The translations under genes were made by a program, and so were the position numbers. Under the pieces are notes generated by a model that was not told the origin of the DNA, ran no database searches, and saw only the letters and a program-made list of their open reading frames with translations. This document shows positions 42,299-50,714 of a stretch of DNA of 64,000 bases, piece after piece; the stretch's first letter is position 1; the number at the start of each line of letters is the position of its first letter. This DNA is from Chitinophaga pinensis (GTDB lineage: Bacteria > Bacteroidota > Bacteroidia > NS11-12g > UBA955). The stretch spans positions 124,001 to 188,000 of the forward strand of contig CAMBXL010000003.1 of NCBI GenBank assembly GCA_945871905.1, read 5' to 3'.

Positions 42299-42763
42299 TT
42301 AACGGTTTTTTACAGCCATAGTCAATCGGCTGATGTGAACCAACTGACCCGCTTGATTTTCAATTTTTATTTCCCAAACTTGGGTTGTTGCTCCAATGTG
42401 GTGCGGTTTGGCAATGGCATACACCCAATCGCCTTCCATTACCGGACGCAAATGATTACCATTTAAGTCGAGCCCTAATGCCACAAATTTAGTTCTATCA
42501 AACACCAAATTAGCCGCCATACTTCCTACACATTCACACAGCGCTAAACTAGCACCACCATTCAACATTCTGAGCGGTTGAACTGTTTTTTCATTCACAG
42601 GCATTTTGGCTTTTAAAAAGTCATCGCCCAATTCTATGAATTCAATTTCTAAATACTCTACCATAGTATTTTTACAGTAGTCATTTAACGATTCTAGATT
42701 TATATTTGCCGTATCAAAAAATATGGAAGCCATGTCAATAAATAATAGCGCAAATATAAACAA
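42299..42763 (-). CDS. hotdog-fold PaaI-type thioesterase
   Basis: MLNGGASLALCECVGSMAANL and LDLNGNHLRPVMEGDWVYAIAKPHHIGATTQVWEIKI. Start probably downstream (MASIFF or MVEYLE), which would remove the overlap with the + strand ORF. Confidence 0.88.
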   Translation of the reverse strand: MFIFALLFIDMASIFFDTANINLESLNDYCKNTMVEYLEIEFIELGDDFLKAKMPVNEKTVQPLRMLNGGASLALCECVGSMAANLVFDRTKFVALGLDLNGNHLRPVMEGDWVYAIAKPHHIGATTQVWEIKIENQAGQLVHISRLTMAVKNR

Positions 42764-43367
42764 AACGATTTACTTAATCAGACACGGCGAAACCGATTTC
42801 AATAAAAAAGGCATTATACAAGGCAGCGGCATCAACAGCGATTTGAATGAAACCGGCAGAACCCAAGCTGAACTGTTTTACCAAAGGTATCAAACCATTA
42901 AGTTCGAATGTGTGTACACTTCCTTACTCAAACGCACCCATCAGTCGGTGGCCTCGTTTATTCAGAAACACCCGCACAAGGCGATAGCAGAACTGAATGA
43001 GATTAATTGGGGGATTATGGAAGGTGTAGAACAAACGCCTGAGCGAGTGGCGCATTTTGAAAGCATAGTGAAGCAATGGCAAAGCGGAGAACTAGACACA
43101 GCTGTGGCTGATGGCGAAACACCCCTTGAAATGTTTGAAAGACAAAAGCTAGGATTAGCCAAAATAATGGCACAAACCGAAGAAGAAAAGATATTGATTT
43201 GCATGCATGGCAGGGCAATGCGCAGTTTTTTGTGTTTGCTCACCAACACACCCCTTCAGGAGATGGAAAAATGGAGACACAGCAATTTGTGTTTGTACGT
43301 TTTAAAATTCAACGGCACCTGTTTTGATGTCATAGAACACAATCAAACGGCGCATTTGTTGGGGTAG
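42723..43367 (+). CDS. histidine phosphatase family protein
   Basis: TIYLIRHGETDFNKKGIIQGSGINSDLNETGRTQAELF, YTSLLKRTHQS and ILICMHGRAMRSFLCLL. Start may be the ATG at 42735. Confidence 0.93.
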   Translation: MEAMSINNSANINKTIYLIRHGETDFNKKGIIQGSGINSDLNETGRTQAELFYQRYQTIKFECVYTSLLKRTHQSVASFIQKHPHKAIAELNEINWGIMEGVEQTPERVAHFESIVKQWQSGELDTAVADGETPLEMFERQKLGLAKIMAQTEEEKILICMHGRAMRSFLCLLTNTPLQEMEKWRHSNLCLYVLKFNGTCFDVIEHNQTAHLLG

Positions 43368-43496
43368 TTTTATTCTAAACAGCGTTTTTAGATAAATAAA
43401 TATGTAAATTTTTTCACGTATTTATTGAGCGTAGCCGTTTATAATTGCTTATAAATATATTTTGTGATGCTTGTACTATGTAATTTAAAAATAAAA

Positions 43497-43600
43497 ATAC
43501 ATATTTGCAAAATAACTTAACTAAAAGCTGACACTTTTCAGAACTATACTATACAATATGGTTCTATATGTCTGATTTTATTAGGGATATATGTAAGTTA
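43497..43600 (+). repeat. copy A of a ~105-115 bp conserved leader element
   Basis: ATACATATTTGCAAAATAACTTAA ... GGTTCTATATGTCTGATTTTATTAGGGATATATGTAAGTTA aligns with 45813..45928. Confidence 0.65.
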
Positions 43601-44496
43601 GTGGCAAGCATAGGACGACCGCCACGCAAAGAATAACACGACAGAAAAATGAAATTAGATATTACGTTTAATGTTTACACGGACGCAAATGGTGGAGACC
43701 CAGACAGCACAAGTCCAACACTTCGCTCATATCATAAAATATTATGGAGTAAACCATTGCCAAACGGACAAACATTGGAATTGGACAACAAAAAAAGTGG
43801 AGCGTATTTATATCACAAATCGGAACTTGGAGAATTCAATTTAGGAAGTGATGCTATAACTCACTCGTACAGAAATCAGACGAGAAAACAATGGTTGATA
43901 AAACAAATTTCAAACGAAGTAAACGAACTCTTTGACATTGGTTCGACAATTGGCGCCTACACACTTTTTCCGAAAAATAAAATAGACAACAAGTTTACAA
44001 TCAATCAAGCTCGTGGAGTAAATAGTTTAATTGACGACCGATTTGACTTGACTTTGGAATGTATCAGACTTTTTTACGAAGGACAACAAAGTCCGCTTTA
44101 CGACACATTTCTAAGGTATAAAAACTTTTTTGACCTGTTTCGGAACTTTAAAGGTTACATTGACTTCTTTTTACTAAATGACCTTGTTGACGAGAGTGAA
44201 AATATTCGGTTTTACTTGCCATTTGACAACTTTAAAACAAAGCCGACATTTACAGACGTTGACGAATATTTAGTTTATAAGAAAAAAGTAACTGACTTCA
44301 TAAATGCACGAAATAAGCGAATTGACAACTATGCTAACAAACAGACGACAGAACAGAATGCCAGCCACTAACAGCCGTTTTGCAAAAGCGGGGGTTTCGT
44401 GCTTCTATGACAGTGAAGTGCTAAATTCAAGCTTTGTGCATCTAATGAAGTTTAGTGCTGAAAATCCCCGCCTTCGCAAAGCGGCAAAACGTTGTG
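43597..44496 (+). mobile_element. integron-cassette-like unit carrying the DUF6994-like gene
   Basis: Begins GTTAGTGGC (43597-43605). The perfect reverse complement GCCACTAAC is at 44364-44372 at the gene's 3' end, followed by a long imperfect palindrome ending AACGTTGTG. Confidence 0.5.
43649..44371 (+). CDS. DUF6994-like hypothetical protein
   Basis: MKLDITFNVYTDANGGDPDSTSPTLRSYHKILWSKPLPNGQTLELD...GEFNLGSDAITHSYRNQTRKQWL recalled as the DUF6994 family; complete ORF. Confidence 0.7.
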   Translation: MKLDITFNVYTDANGGDPDSTSPTLRSYHKILWSKPLPNGQTLELDNKKSGAYLYHKSELGEFNLGSDAITHSYRNQTRKQWLIKQISNEVNELFDIGSTIGAYTLFPKNKIDNKFTINQARGVNSLIDDRFDLTLECIRLFYEGQQSPLYDTFLRYKNFFDLFRNFKGYIDFFLLNDLVDESENIRFYLPFDNFKTKPTFTDVDEYLVYKKKVTDFINARNKRIDNYANKQTTEQNASH

Positions 44497-44497
44497 T
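44366..44497 (+). repeat. attC-like imperfect palindrome
   Basis: Left arm GCCGTTTTGCAAAAGCGGGGGTTTC (from 44374) pairs imperfectly with right arm GAAAATCCCCGCCTTCGCAAAGCGGC (44460-44485). Flanked by CACTAAC and GTTGTG. Confidence 0.55.
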
Positions 44498-44531
44498 GAA
44501 ATATTAACCCTATTTAGAATAACAGAAAATT

Positions 44532-45710
44532 ATGGAAGAAGACAAAAAGAAAACTATTAATGCAAAAGATATTTATTTTAATGATATGGACTATAAAAAT
44601 ATTAATTTTAATTGGGATCAAATTAAATTGAATAATATTATTGAGAATTTAAATAATTTAAAAGATTTTGATTTCAATTATCCTATCTTAAAACATAAAT
44701 TACCTACAACTAGAAAATCTACTTCTGAAACAGCTATTAAACACTTAAAAGAAGCATTTAATAGTGGAAACTTAAATTTTGTACTTGGAGCGGGCATTTC
44801 TTCTGAATTTGGAATTCCAACATGGGATAACCTTCTCCAAAGATTATTAATGACAACTATCGAACAAGAAACTGATAAAGCTTTAGTTTTATCAAAATTC
44901 TTTTCTAAAATATTTAACCCAAGTTCACTAATTGCAGGAAGATATTTAGAAGAATCATTTAAAGATGATAAAATAAAAAATAAGTTTGAAAAAAATGTTA
45001 GAGACGCGTTATATGAAACTTATGAAGAAAGTGCGTAATCTTTAATTGTAGATGAAATTATCAAATTTTGCCTTGCACCAGGAAATAGCCCAAATTTAGA
45101 TGGAATAATAACATATAATTATGATGATATTATTGAAACAAAATTAAAGGAAAAAAATTTAGATATGCCTTTTGAATCAGTATTTGGACAAGCAATAAAT
45201 CCAGATAATAATATTCTAAAAATTCATCATGTTCATGGTTTTTTACCAAGAAATGGAAACATAGGAAGTGAAAATAAAATAACTTTAGGAGAATTTGTAT
45301 ATCATGAGCAGTACAGTAATACATATAGCTGGAATAACATTGTCCAAGTAAATAAATTCAGAGATAAAACTTGTTTATTTATTGGAACTTCACTCTCTGA
45401 CCCAAATATTCGTCGCTTACTTGACATTGCTAAAACACAAAAAAAATCCACTAAGTATCATTATATTTTTAAGAAAAAAACAAACAAAATTTGGTTAAAA
45501 AATTCAATAAATAAGTTAATAGAAGAAAATCCAGAAATTGAGAATGATAAAATCAATATTAATTTAAAAATAGATGAAGCAATAGATTTTCTAATAGAAC
45601 TTAAAAATAGATTTGAAGAAAAAGATTCTGAATCACTAGGAGTAAAAACAGTATGGATTGAAGATTATGACAAAGACATTTCCGAAATTTTAAAGAAAAT
45701 CAGATTATAA
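44532..45710 (+). pseudogene. SIR2-like domain protein interrupted by one in-frame TAA (45036-45038)
   Basis: ORF 44532..45038 (NFVLGAGISSEFGIPTWDNLLQRLL) and ORF 45165..45710 (CLFIGTSLSDPNIRRLLDIAK) are in one frame. The 42 codons between them translate to SLIVDEIIKFCLAPGNSPNLDGIITYNYDDIIETKLKEKNLD with no further stop and contain a SIR2 TxNYD-like motif. Confidence 0.8.
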
Positions 45711-45812
45711 AAATATAACACTACATTCCTTTCTCTCATTTATGAATTTTGTTTTAAATAAATCAAAAAAAAATTATTAACTACCACACCTTTTGCTCGT
45801 TCAAAAAATATA

Positions 45813-45928
45813 ATGCATATTTGTAAAGTAACTTAAACTTAGCCTGAAACTTCATGCCTTTAAACATAATTTTGTTCTGTAGGTCTTGCAAAATTAGGGT
45901 TCCGATAGCTATCGGAATGTGTAAGTTA
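45813..45928 (+). repeat. copy B of the ~105-115 bp conserved leader element
   Basis: ATGCATATTTGTAAAGTAACTTAA ... TTTGTTCTGTAGGTCTTGCAAAATTAGGG[TTCCGATAGCTATCGGAA]TGTGTAAGTTA aligns with 43497..43600. Confidence 0.65.
45900..45917. repeat. perfect 18-bp palindrome TTCCGATAGCTATCGGAA
   Basis: Equals its own reverse complement; replaces the short ATATA segment of copy A. Confidence 0.7.
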
Positions 45929-45971
45929 AAAGCAACATAGAGATACAAGCTACTTTGAAATTCAAGAATAT

Positions 45972-46301
45972 ATGAAGGAAAGCGAGGAAATAATACAAGC
46001 ACTTTTGAAATTCAGAAATGAACGAGATTGGGAACAATTTCACAATCCAAAAGATTTAGCATTGGCTATTAGCATAGAGTCTGCTGAACTTTTAGAATTA
46101 TTTCTTTGGAAGAAATCAGAGGATGCTAACCCTGAAAAAATAAAAGAGGAACTTGCCGATATTTTTTCATTTGCATTTTTGCTTGCTGAAAAATATGGAT
46201 TTGATGTTAAAGAAATTGTTTTGGACAAAATCAAAACAAATGGAGAGAAATATCCAGTAGACAAAGCAAAAGGAACATCAAAAAAATACGATGAACTATA
46301 A
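45972..46301 (+). CDS. MazG-like nucleotide pyrophosphohydrolase
   Basis: LLKFRNERDWEQFHNPKDLALAISIESAELLELFLWK...EELADIFSFAFLLAEKYGFDVKEIVLDKIKTNGEKYPVDKAKG: the EExxE/ExxD pattern of all-alpha NTP-PPases. Confidence 0.92.
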   Translation: MKESEEIIQALLKFRNERDWEQFHNPKDLALAISIESAELLELFLWKKSEDANPEKIKEELADIFSFAFLLAEKYGFDVKEIVLDKIKTNGEKYPVDKAKGTSKKYDEL

Positions 46302-48498
46302 CCAAGATTTTGAAATAAATAAAATTGTGTTTAATAATAATGGATTGAATTCTATTCAATCACAATATTTTGTAAGCGAAAATTGGCCTGTAGTTTATAT
46401 TTTAAATGATAATGGTGTATGTCAAGCTTACGTTGGTGAAACCATAGACACTAATTCTCGAATCTTTACACATTTACAAACACCAAGCAAAAGCCATTTG
46501 CAAGAAGCTCACTTAATTTCCAGTAGAAAATTCAACAAATCGGTGACGTTAGATATTGAATCTAATTTAATAAAATATTTACATGCTGATGGAAAATACA
46601 AATTATTAAATGGCAATTTAGGATTGGTAAACCACTCTTATTATCAAAGAGATGAGTTTTATTGGGATATGTTTAAAAATATTTGGAATGGTCTTATTAG
46701 TAAAGGAATTGCCAAGCATAGTTTAGAACATATCTCAAATAGCGATTTGTTTAAGTATTCGCCCTATAAGACCTTGTCTGCCGACCAAAGAAAGAATTTG
46801 ATGCTTATTATTGACGCACTACTTTCTGAAAACAAAAAAACAGTATTGATAGAAGGAGGTGCGGGAACAGGTAAAACCATACTAGCTATTTTTCTTTTTA
46901 AGTTAATGCTAACTTCTGATGAGGATTTTAATTATAGAGAATTCGGTGAAGACGAAAAAGTATTTATAGACAAGGTAAAAAAGTTAAAAATAAAATTCCC
47001 AAATCCTAAAATGGGTTTGGTTATAGCCATGGGGTCTTTTCGAAAAACTATTAAAAAAGTTTTTCGAAACATTAGTGGTTTAAATTCTAATCTTGTTATT
47101 GGTCCTTCAGATTTGGAATATGAATCATATGATATTCTCTTTGTGGACGAATCTCATCGTTTGAGAAAAAGAGTTAATCTTGGCCCATACTTCAAAATTT
47201 ATGACAGGGTTTGTAACGCACTAAAACTTGATAAACTTAACACTTCGGAATTAGTTTGGACTCAATTAAGGTCAAATAAAGTATTATATTTTTACGATGC
47301 TAAACAGTCTATAAAACCTTCTGATGTTGATGCTGTTGATTTTGAAAACTTAAAAAATGCATCTAACTCTATAAATGTCAAATTACATTCGCAGTTTAGA
47401 GTAAAAGGAGGCAATGGATTTGTTGATTTTGTAAATAATTTATTAGACAATACTTTTAAGAATAAAGAGTTCAAATACAACGATAGCAATTATGACTTGT
47501 TGCTATTTGAGAATTTTTCAGATTTCGTTAATGAACTCAGAAAAAAGAACGAAAAACATCAGCTTTCTAGATTCATTGCTGGTTATGCATGGCCATGGAT
47601 AAGTCAGAATAACCCTAATGAATATGATATTGAAATAGAAAATATAAAACTAAAATGGAACTCAACTGCAATTGATTATATAAATTCTGATATTGATGCG
47701 CAAGAAGTAGGTTGTATTCATACTACACAAGGTTACGACCTCAATTATGCGGCAATAATTTTTGGTCCAGAAATAATATACAATCCAATATCAAAAGAAA
47801 TAGAAATAGTTAAGGAAAATTACAAAGACAGAAATGGGACTGCAACAATTCGAGATTTTGCAATACTGAAAGACTACGTAATAAATATATATAAAACTAT
47901 TATGCTAAGAGGTATACTAGGTTGTTATATTTACGCATGTGACGAAAATCTTCGAAATTATTTTAAAAAGCATATCAATTTATATAATAAAAATAAAAAT
48001 CCAATTGTTGAATTATTTGAGTCAAAAGAAATTCAGTTGATTCCATTTGTAAATAGTGTGCCACTATATTCGTTAAAAGTTGCAGCAGGGGATTTGAAAT
48101 TAAATGAAGAATTTCCAACTGAACAATTTATTATGGTTCCTGAAGGCGTTAGAATCACAAAAGACTATTTTGCATGTAAAATAATAGGTAACTCTATGAA
48201 TAAAATAGTGCAAGATGGTGAGATAGGATTATTTAAATGGTACGAAGGAGGCAGTAGAAACGGTTTAATGGTAATTGCAGAATGTACAAATCTTCAAGAT
48301 TCTGATTATAGTTCTTGTTATACTTTTAAAGAATATCATAGTCAGAAAGTTGTCACTGAAGAAGGTTGGCGTCATGAAAAAATTATACTTAAACCAAAAT
48401 CATATGACCCCTCATATCAAGATATAATAATAGATCCAGAATCAATATATGATATACCAACTAAGATAATAGGTATATTCGAAAGAGTAATTGAATAA
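46291..48498 (+). CDS. GIY-YIG-like + DUF2075 (SF1-like P-loop) helicase + C-terminal S24/LexA-like peptidase fusion protein
   Basis: VYILNDNGVCQAYVGETIDTNSRIFTHL (GIY-YIG-like); Walker A VLIEGGAGTGKTILAIFL; Walker B YDILFVDESHRLRKR; FYDAKQSIKPSDV; VGCIHTTQGYDLNYAAIIFGPE; RGILGCYIYACD; C-terminal FACKIIGNSMNKIVQDGEIGLFKWYEGGSRNGLMVIAE...SCYTFKEYHS (S24-like Ser/Lys). Overlaps the MazG stop by 11 bp. Confidence 0.85.
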   Translation: MNYNQDFEINKIVFNNNGLNSIQSQYFVSENWPVVYILNDNGVCQAYVGETIDTNSRIFTHLQTPSKSHLQEAHLISSRKFNKSVTLDIESNLIKYLHADGKYKLLNGNLGLVNHSYYQRDEFYWDMFKNIWNGLISKGIAKHSLEHISNSDLFKYSPYKTLSADQRKNLMLIIDALLSENKKTVLIEGGAGTGKTILAIFLFKLMLTSDEDFNYREFGEDEKVFIDKVKKLKIKFPNPKMGLVIAMGSFRKTIKKVFRNISGLNSNLVIGPSDLEYESYDILFVDESHRLRKRVNLGPYFKIYDRVCNALKLDKLNTSELVWTQLRSNKVLYFYDAKQSIKPSDVDAVDFENLKNASNSINVKLHSQFRVKGGNGFVDFVNNLLDNTFKNKEFKYNDSNYDLLLFENFSDFVNELRKKNEKHQLSRFIAGYAWPWISQNNPNEYDIEIENIKLKWNSTAIDYINSDIDAQEVGCIHTTQGYDLNYAAIIFGPEIIYNPISKEIEIVKENYKDRNGTATIRDFAILKDYVINIYKTIMLRGILGCYIYACDENLRNYFKKHINLYNKNKNPIVELFESKEIQLIPFVNSVPLYSLKVAAGDLKLNEEFPTEQFIMVPEGVRITKDYFACKIIGNSMNKIVQDGEIGLFKWYEGGSRNGLMVIAECTNLQDSDYSSCYTFKEYHSQKVVTEEGWRHEKIILKPKSYDPSYQDIIIDPESIYDIPTKIIGIFERVIE

Positions 48499-48563
48499 AA
48501 TATATTCCTCTCATGATGCAGTATGCCTACACGCAAACCAAAGCTTCAAAAGACTGTAACACT

Positions 48564-49208
48564 TCAATCCTTACCCTCCAACAACGCTTTGTACTCATCC
48601 TCTTGCTGGTCATCTTCGTTCCAGTGTTTTTCGCTGTCGTTTTGTGGGCCTTTGTTTCTGTATAAAACTGCCAATAGAATCCCTACTAGGGCGCCCAATA
48701 AATGGCTTTCCCAACTGACTTGATTGTCTTGAGGAAAGACACCCCAAATCAACCCATTTTGAAACACTAAAATGATGAAAGCAACCACCATCAATTGTTT
48801 GTTTTTTCTGACCAAAGCACTGATTAAAATAAAAAACACCAAGGCATAAACCAAACCACTGGCACCGATATGAAAAGAAGGTCGCGCCAATAACCAAATG
48901 AGCAATCCACTGAGGAAATGACTGATAAACAACACTTGTTTGGCTATGGTTTTGTAAAAATAAAACAAGCTAAATAAACCCGCTGCCAAGGGCAAAACAT
49001 TGGAACTTAAATGTGAAACGTTGGCATGTAAAAACACTGTTGTAATAACCCCTAAAATGTATTTGAAATGACGAGGATACAAGGCCAAAGTGGTTTCAAT
49101 TTCTGGAACACTTACTTGGACCATATACATTGCTATAACAAGAAACAGGTAAATGAATGGCCATATAAATTGAGTTTTGAACATGTGTTTGTAGTTAAAC
49201 ATTGGCAA
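48564..49208 (-). CDS. rhomboid family intramembrane serine protease
   Basis: Polytopic; HANVSHLSSNVLPLAAG, HIGASGLVYALVFF (GxSG) and WESHLLGALVGILLAVLYR. Confidence 0.9.
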   Translation of the reverse strand: MPMFNYKHMFKTQFIWPFIYLFLVIAMYMVQVSVPEIETTLALYPRHFKYILGVITTVFLHANVSHLSSNVLPLAAGLFSLFYFYKTIAKQVLFISHFLSGLLIWLLARPSFHIGASGLVYALVFFILISALVRKNKQLMVVAFIILVFQNGLIWGVFPQDNQVSWESHLLGALVGILLAVLYRNKGPQNDSEKHWNEDDQQEDEYKALLEGKD

Positions 49209-49255
49209 TTTAAAATAAAAACCTCACTTTTGAATGAGAAAATACAACAGTCAAC

Positions 49256-50107
49256 ATGTTCATTCAAAACATAAAATTAATTCGACCGCTCAATCTACTC
49301 ATTATAGCTGCTACCATGCTCGTGGTATTGCTGAAATACTCGCCTGAGGTGGATGCATACTATTGGTTAAAAATGGTCTATTTAATTTTGCCTGCCGTAT
49401 TAACAGCGGCTGCCGGTTACATCGTGAACGATATTTACGACATTAACACCGATTTGATTAATGCACCTGAACGCGTTATCATCGGCAAAACCATGACCAA
49501 AAAGCAAGGTTTTATTACCTATTTTGTGTTGAATGTTGTTTCTTTACTTATTTCTTTCCAACTCAGTGAATCTTATTTAATCGTTAATTTATGCATCATT
49601 ACGATGTTGTTTTTGTATGCACAACAACTCAAAGGAATGCCATTGATTGGCAATTTAATAGTGGCCCTTTGTAGTGCTGCTGTGGTGGCTTGTTGTATTT
49701 TACTTATTTCTTTTAAAACCAAAATCGGCCTTTTTAATTTTACCGGTTATATTCTGTTTGCTTTTTTAATTTCATTGATCAGAGAAATTGTAAAAGACAT
49801 GGAAGATGCAGAGGGCGACAAATCGGTTGGACACAAAACCTATCCTGTGGTGTTTGGCAACAAAGGGGCTAAAATCATTTGTTACATTTTTGCAGGTATC
49901 GAAACCCTCTTTTGTGGTATTTACAGTGTATTGGCTTGGGGCGTTGCCATGTATATTCCTGCAATAGTAATGGCAATCATCACCATTGCTTTGTTTTATT
50001 TTATCAATTTACTCTCTAAAGCCAAAGAAAAAAAAGACTTCCATTTTTTGAGTCAATTCCTTAAAGTAATGATACTGTTAGCCGTTCTTAACTTAATTTT
50101 TACCTAA
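49256..50107 (+). CDS. UbiA-family prenyltransferase (geranylgeranylglycerol-phosphate geranylgeranyltransferase-like)
   Basis: AAAGYIVNDIYDINTDLINAPERVIIGKTMTKKQG and REIVKDMEDAEGDKSVGHKTYPVVFGNKGA Asp-rich motifs. Confidence 0.88.
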   Translation: MFIQNIKLIRPLNLLIIAATMLVVLLKYSPEVDAYYWLKMVYLILPAVLTAAAGYIVNDIYDINTDLINAPERVIIGKTMTKKQGFITYFVLNVVSLLISFQLSESYLIVNLCIITMLFLYAQQLKGMPLIGNLIVALCSAAVVACCILLISFKTKIGLFNFTGYILFAFLISLIREIVKDMEDAEGDKSVGHKTYPVVFGNKGAKIICYIFAGIETLFCGIYSVLAWGVAMYIPAIVMAIITIALFYFINLLSKAKEKKDFHFLSQFLKVMILLAVLNLIFT

Positions 50108-50706
50108 TGCAACACCCTCCTTTTTTTCCTTACAAAATCCTACTCGCCTCACAAAGTCCACGCAGACAAATGCTCTTGAAAGACAGTGGTTTTGAATTAG
50201 AATGTATTAAAATTGATGTTGAAGAAACCTTTTCACCTTCACTAAAAGCTGCAGAAATTCCTGTTTTTTTAGCTCAAAAAAAAGCCGCCGCATACACAGC
50301 AACAATTAATAAAAACGAATTACTAGTCACCGCAGACACGGTGGTATGGCTTGAAAATGAAGTTCTAAACAAACCTTTGACCTTACAAGAAGCCAAAGAA
50401 ATGTTAATGAAACTTTCGGGCAAATGGCATCATGTTTTTACGGGAGTGTGTGTAAAAAGTCAAGAAAAATCAATCGTGTTTTACGACGAAAGCAAAGTGT
50501 TTTTTAATGCGCTTACTGAATCACAAATAGACTATTACTTGCAACATTACCGTCCTTTAGACAAAGCAGGCGCTTACGGTGTGCAGGAATTTATTGGTTT
50601 AATAGGTATCCAAAAAATAGAAGGCTGTTACTACAATATCATGGGATTTCCTGTTTCCAAATTCATCCATGAAATAGAAAAAATGAATCTTATACCACTA
50701 ATTTAA
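50107..50706 (+). CDS. maf: Maf family nucleoside-triphosphate pyrophosphatase
   Basis: ILLASQSPRRQMLLKDSGFELE, VTADTVVWLENEVLNKP and DKAGAYGVQEFIGLIGIQKIEGCYYNIMGFPV. Confidence 0.95.
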   Translation: MQHPPFFPYKILLASQSPRRQMLLKDSGFELECIKIDVEETFSPSLKAAEIPVFLAQKKAAAYTATINKNELLVTADTVVWLENEVLNKPLTLQEAKEMLMKLSGKWHHVFTGVCVKSQEKSIVFYDESKVFFNALTESQIDYYLQHYRPLDKAGAYGVQEFIGLIGIQKIEGCYYNIMGFPVSKFIHEIEKMNLIPLI

Positions 50707-50714
50707 AACCAAAC

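Noticed and set aside
42723-42763. Overlapping divergent genes (thioesterase and histidine phosphatase)
   Set aside because: The overlap disappears when conserved downstream ATG starts are used; an ORF-calling artefact.
43400-43440. AATAAATA...TATTTATT inverted repeat downstream of the histidine phosphatase gene
   Set aside because: 8-bp AT-only arms with a long loop; expected by chance at this base composition.
45711-48560. Short similarity ATTCCTTTCTCTCATTTATG (after the SIR2 gene) versus ATATTCCTCTCATGATG (after the helicase gene) as module-end repeats
   Set aside because: Too short and gapped to separate from chance in AT-rich DNA.
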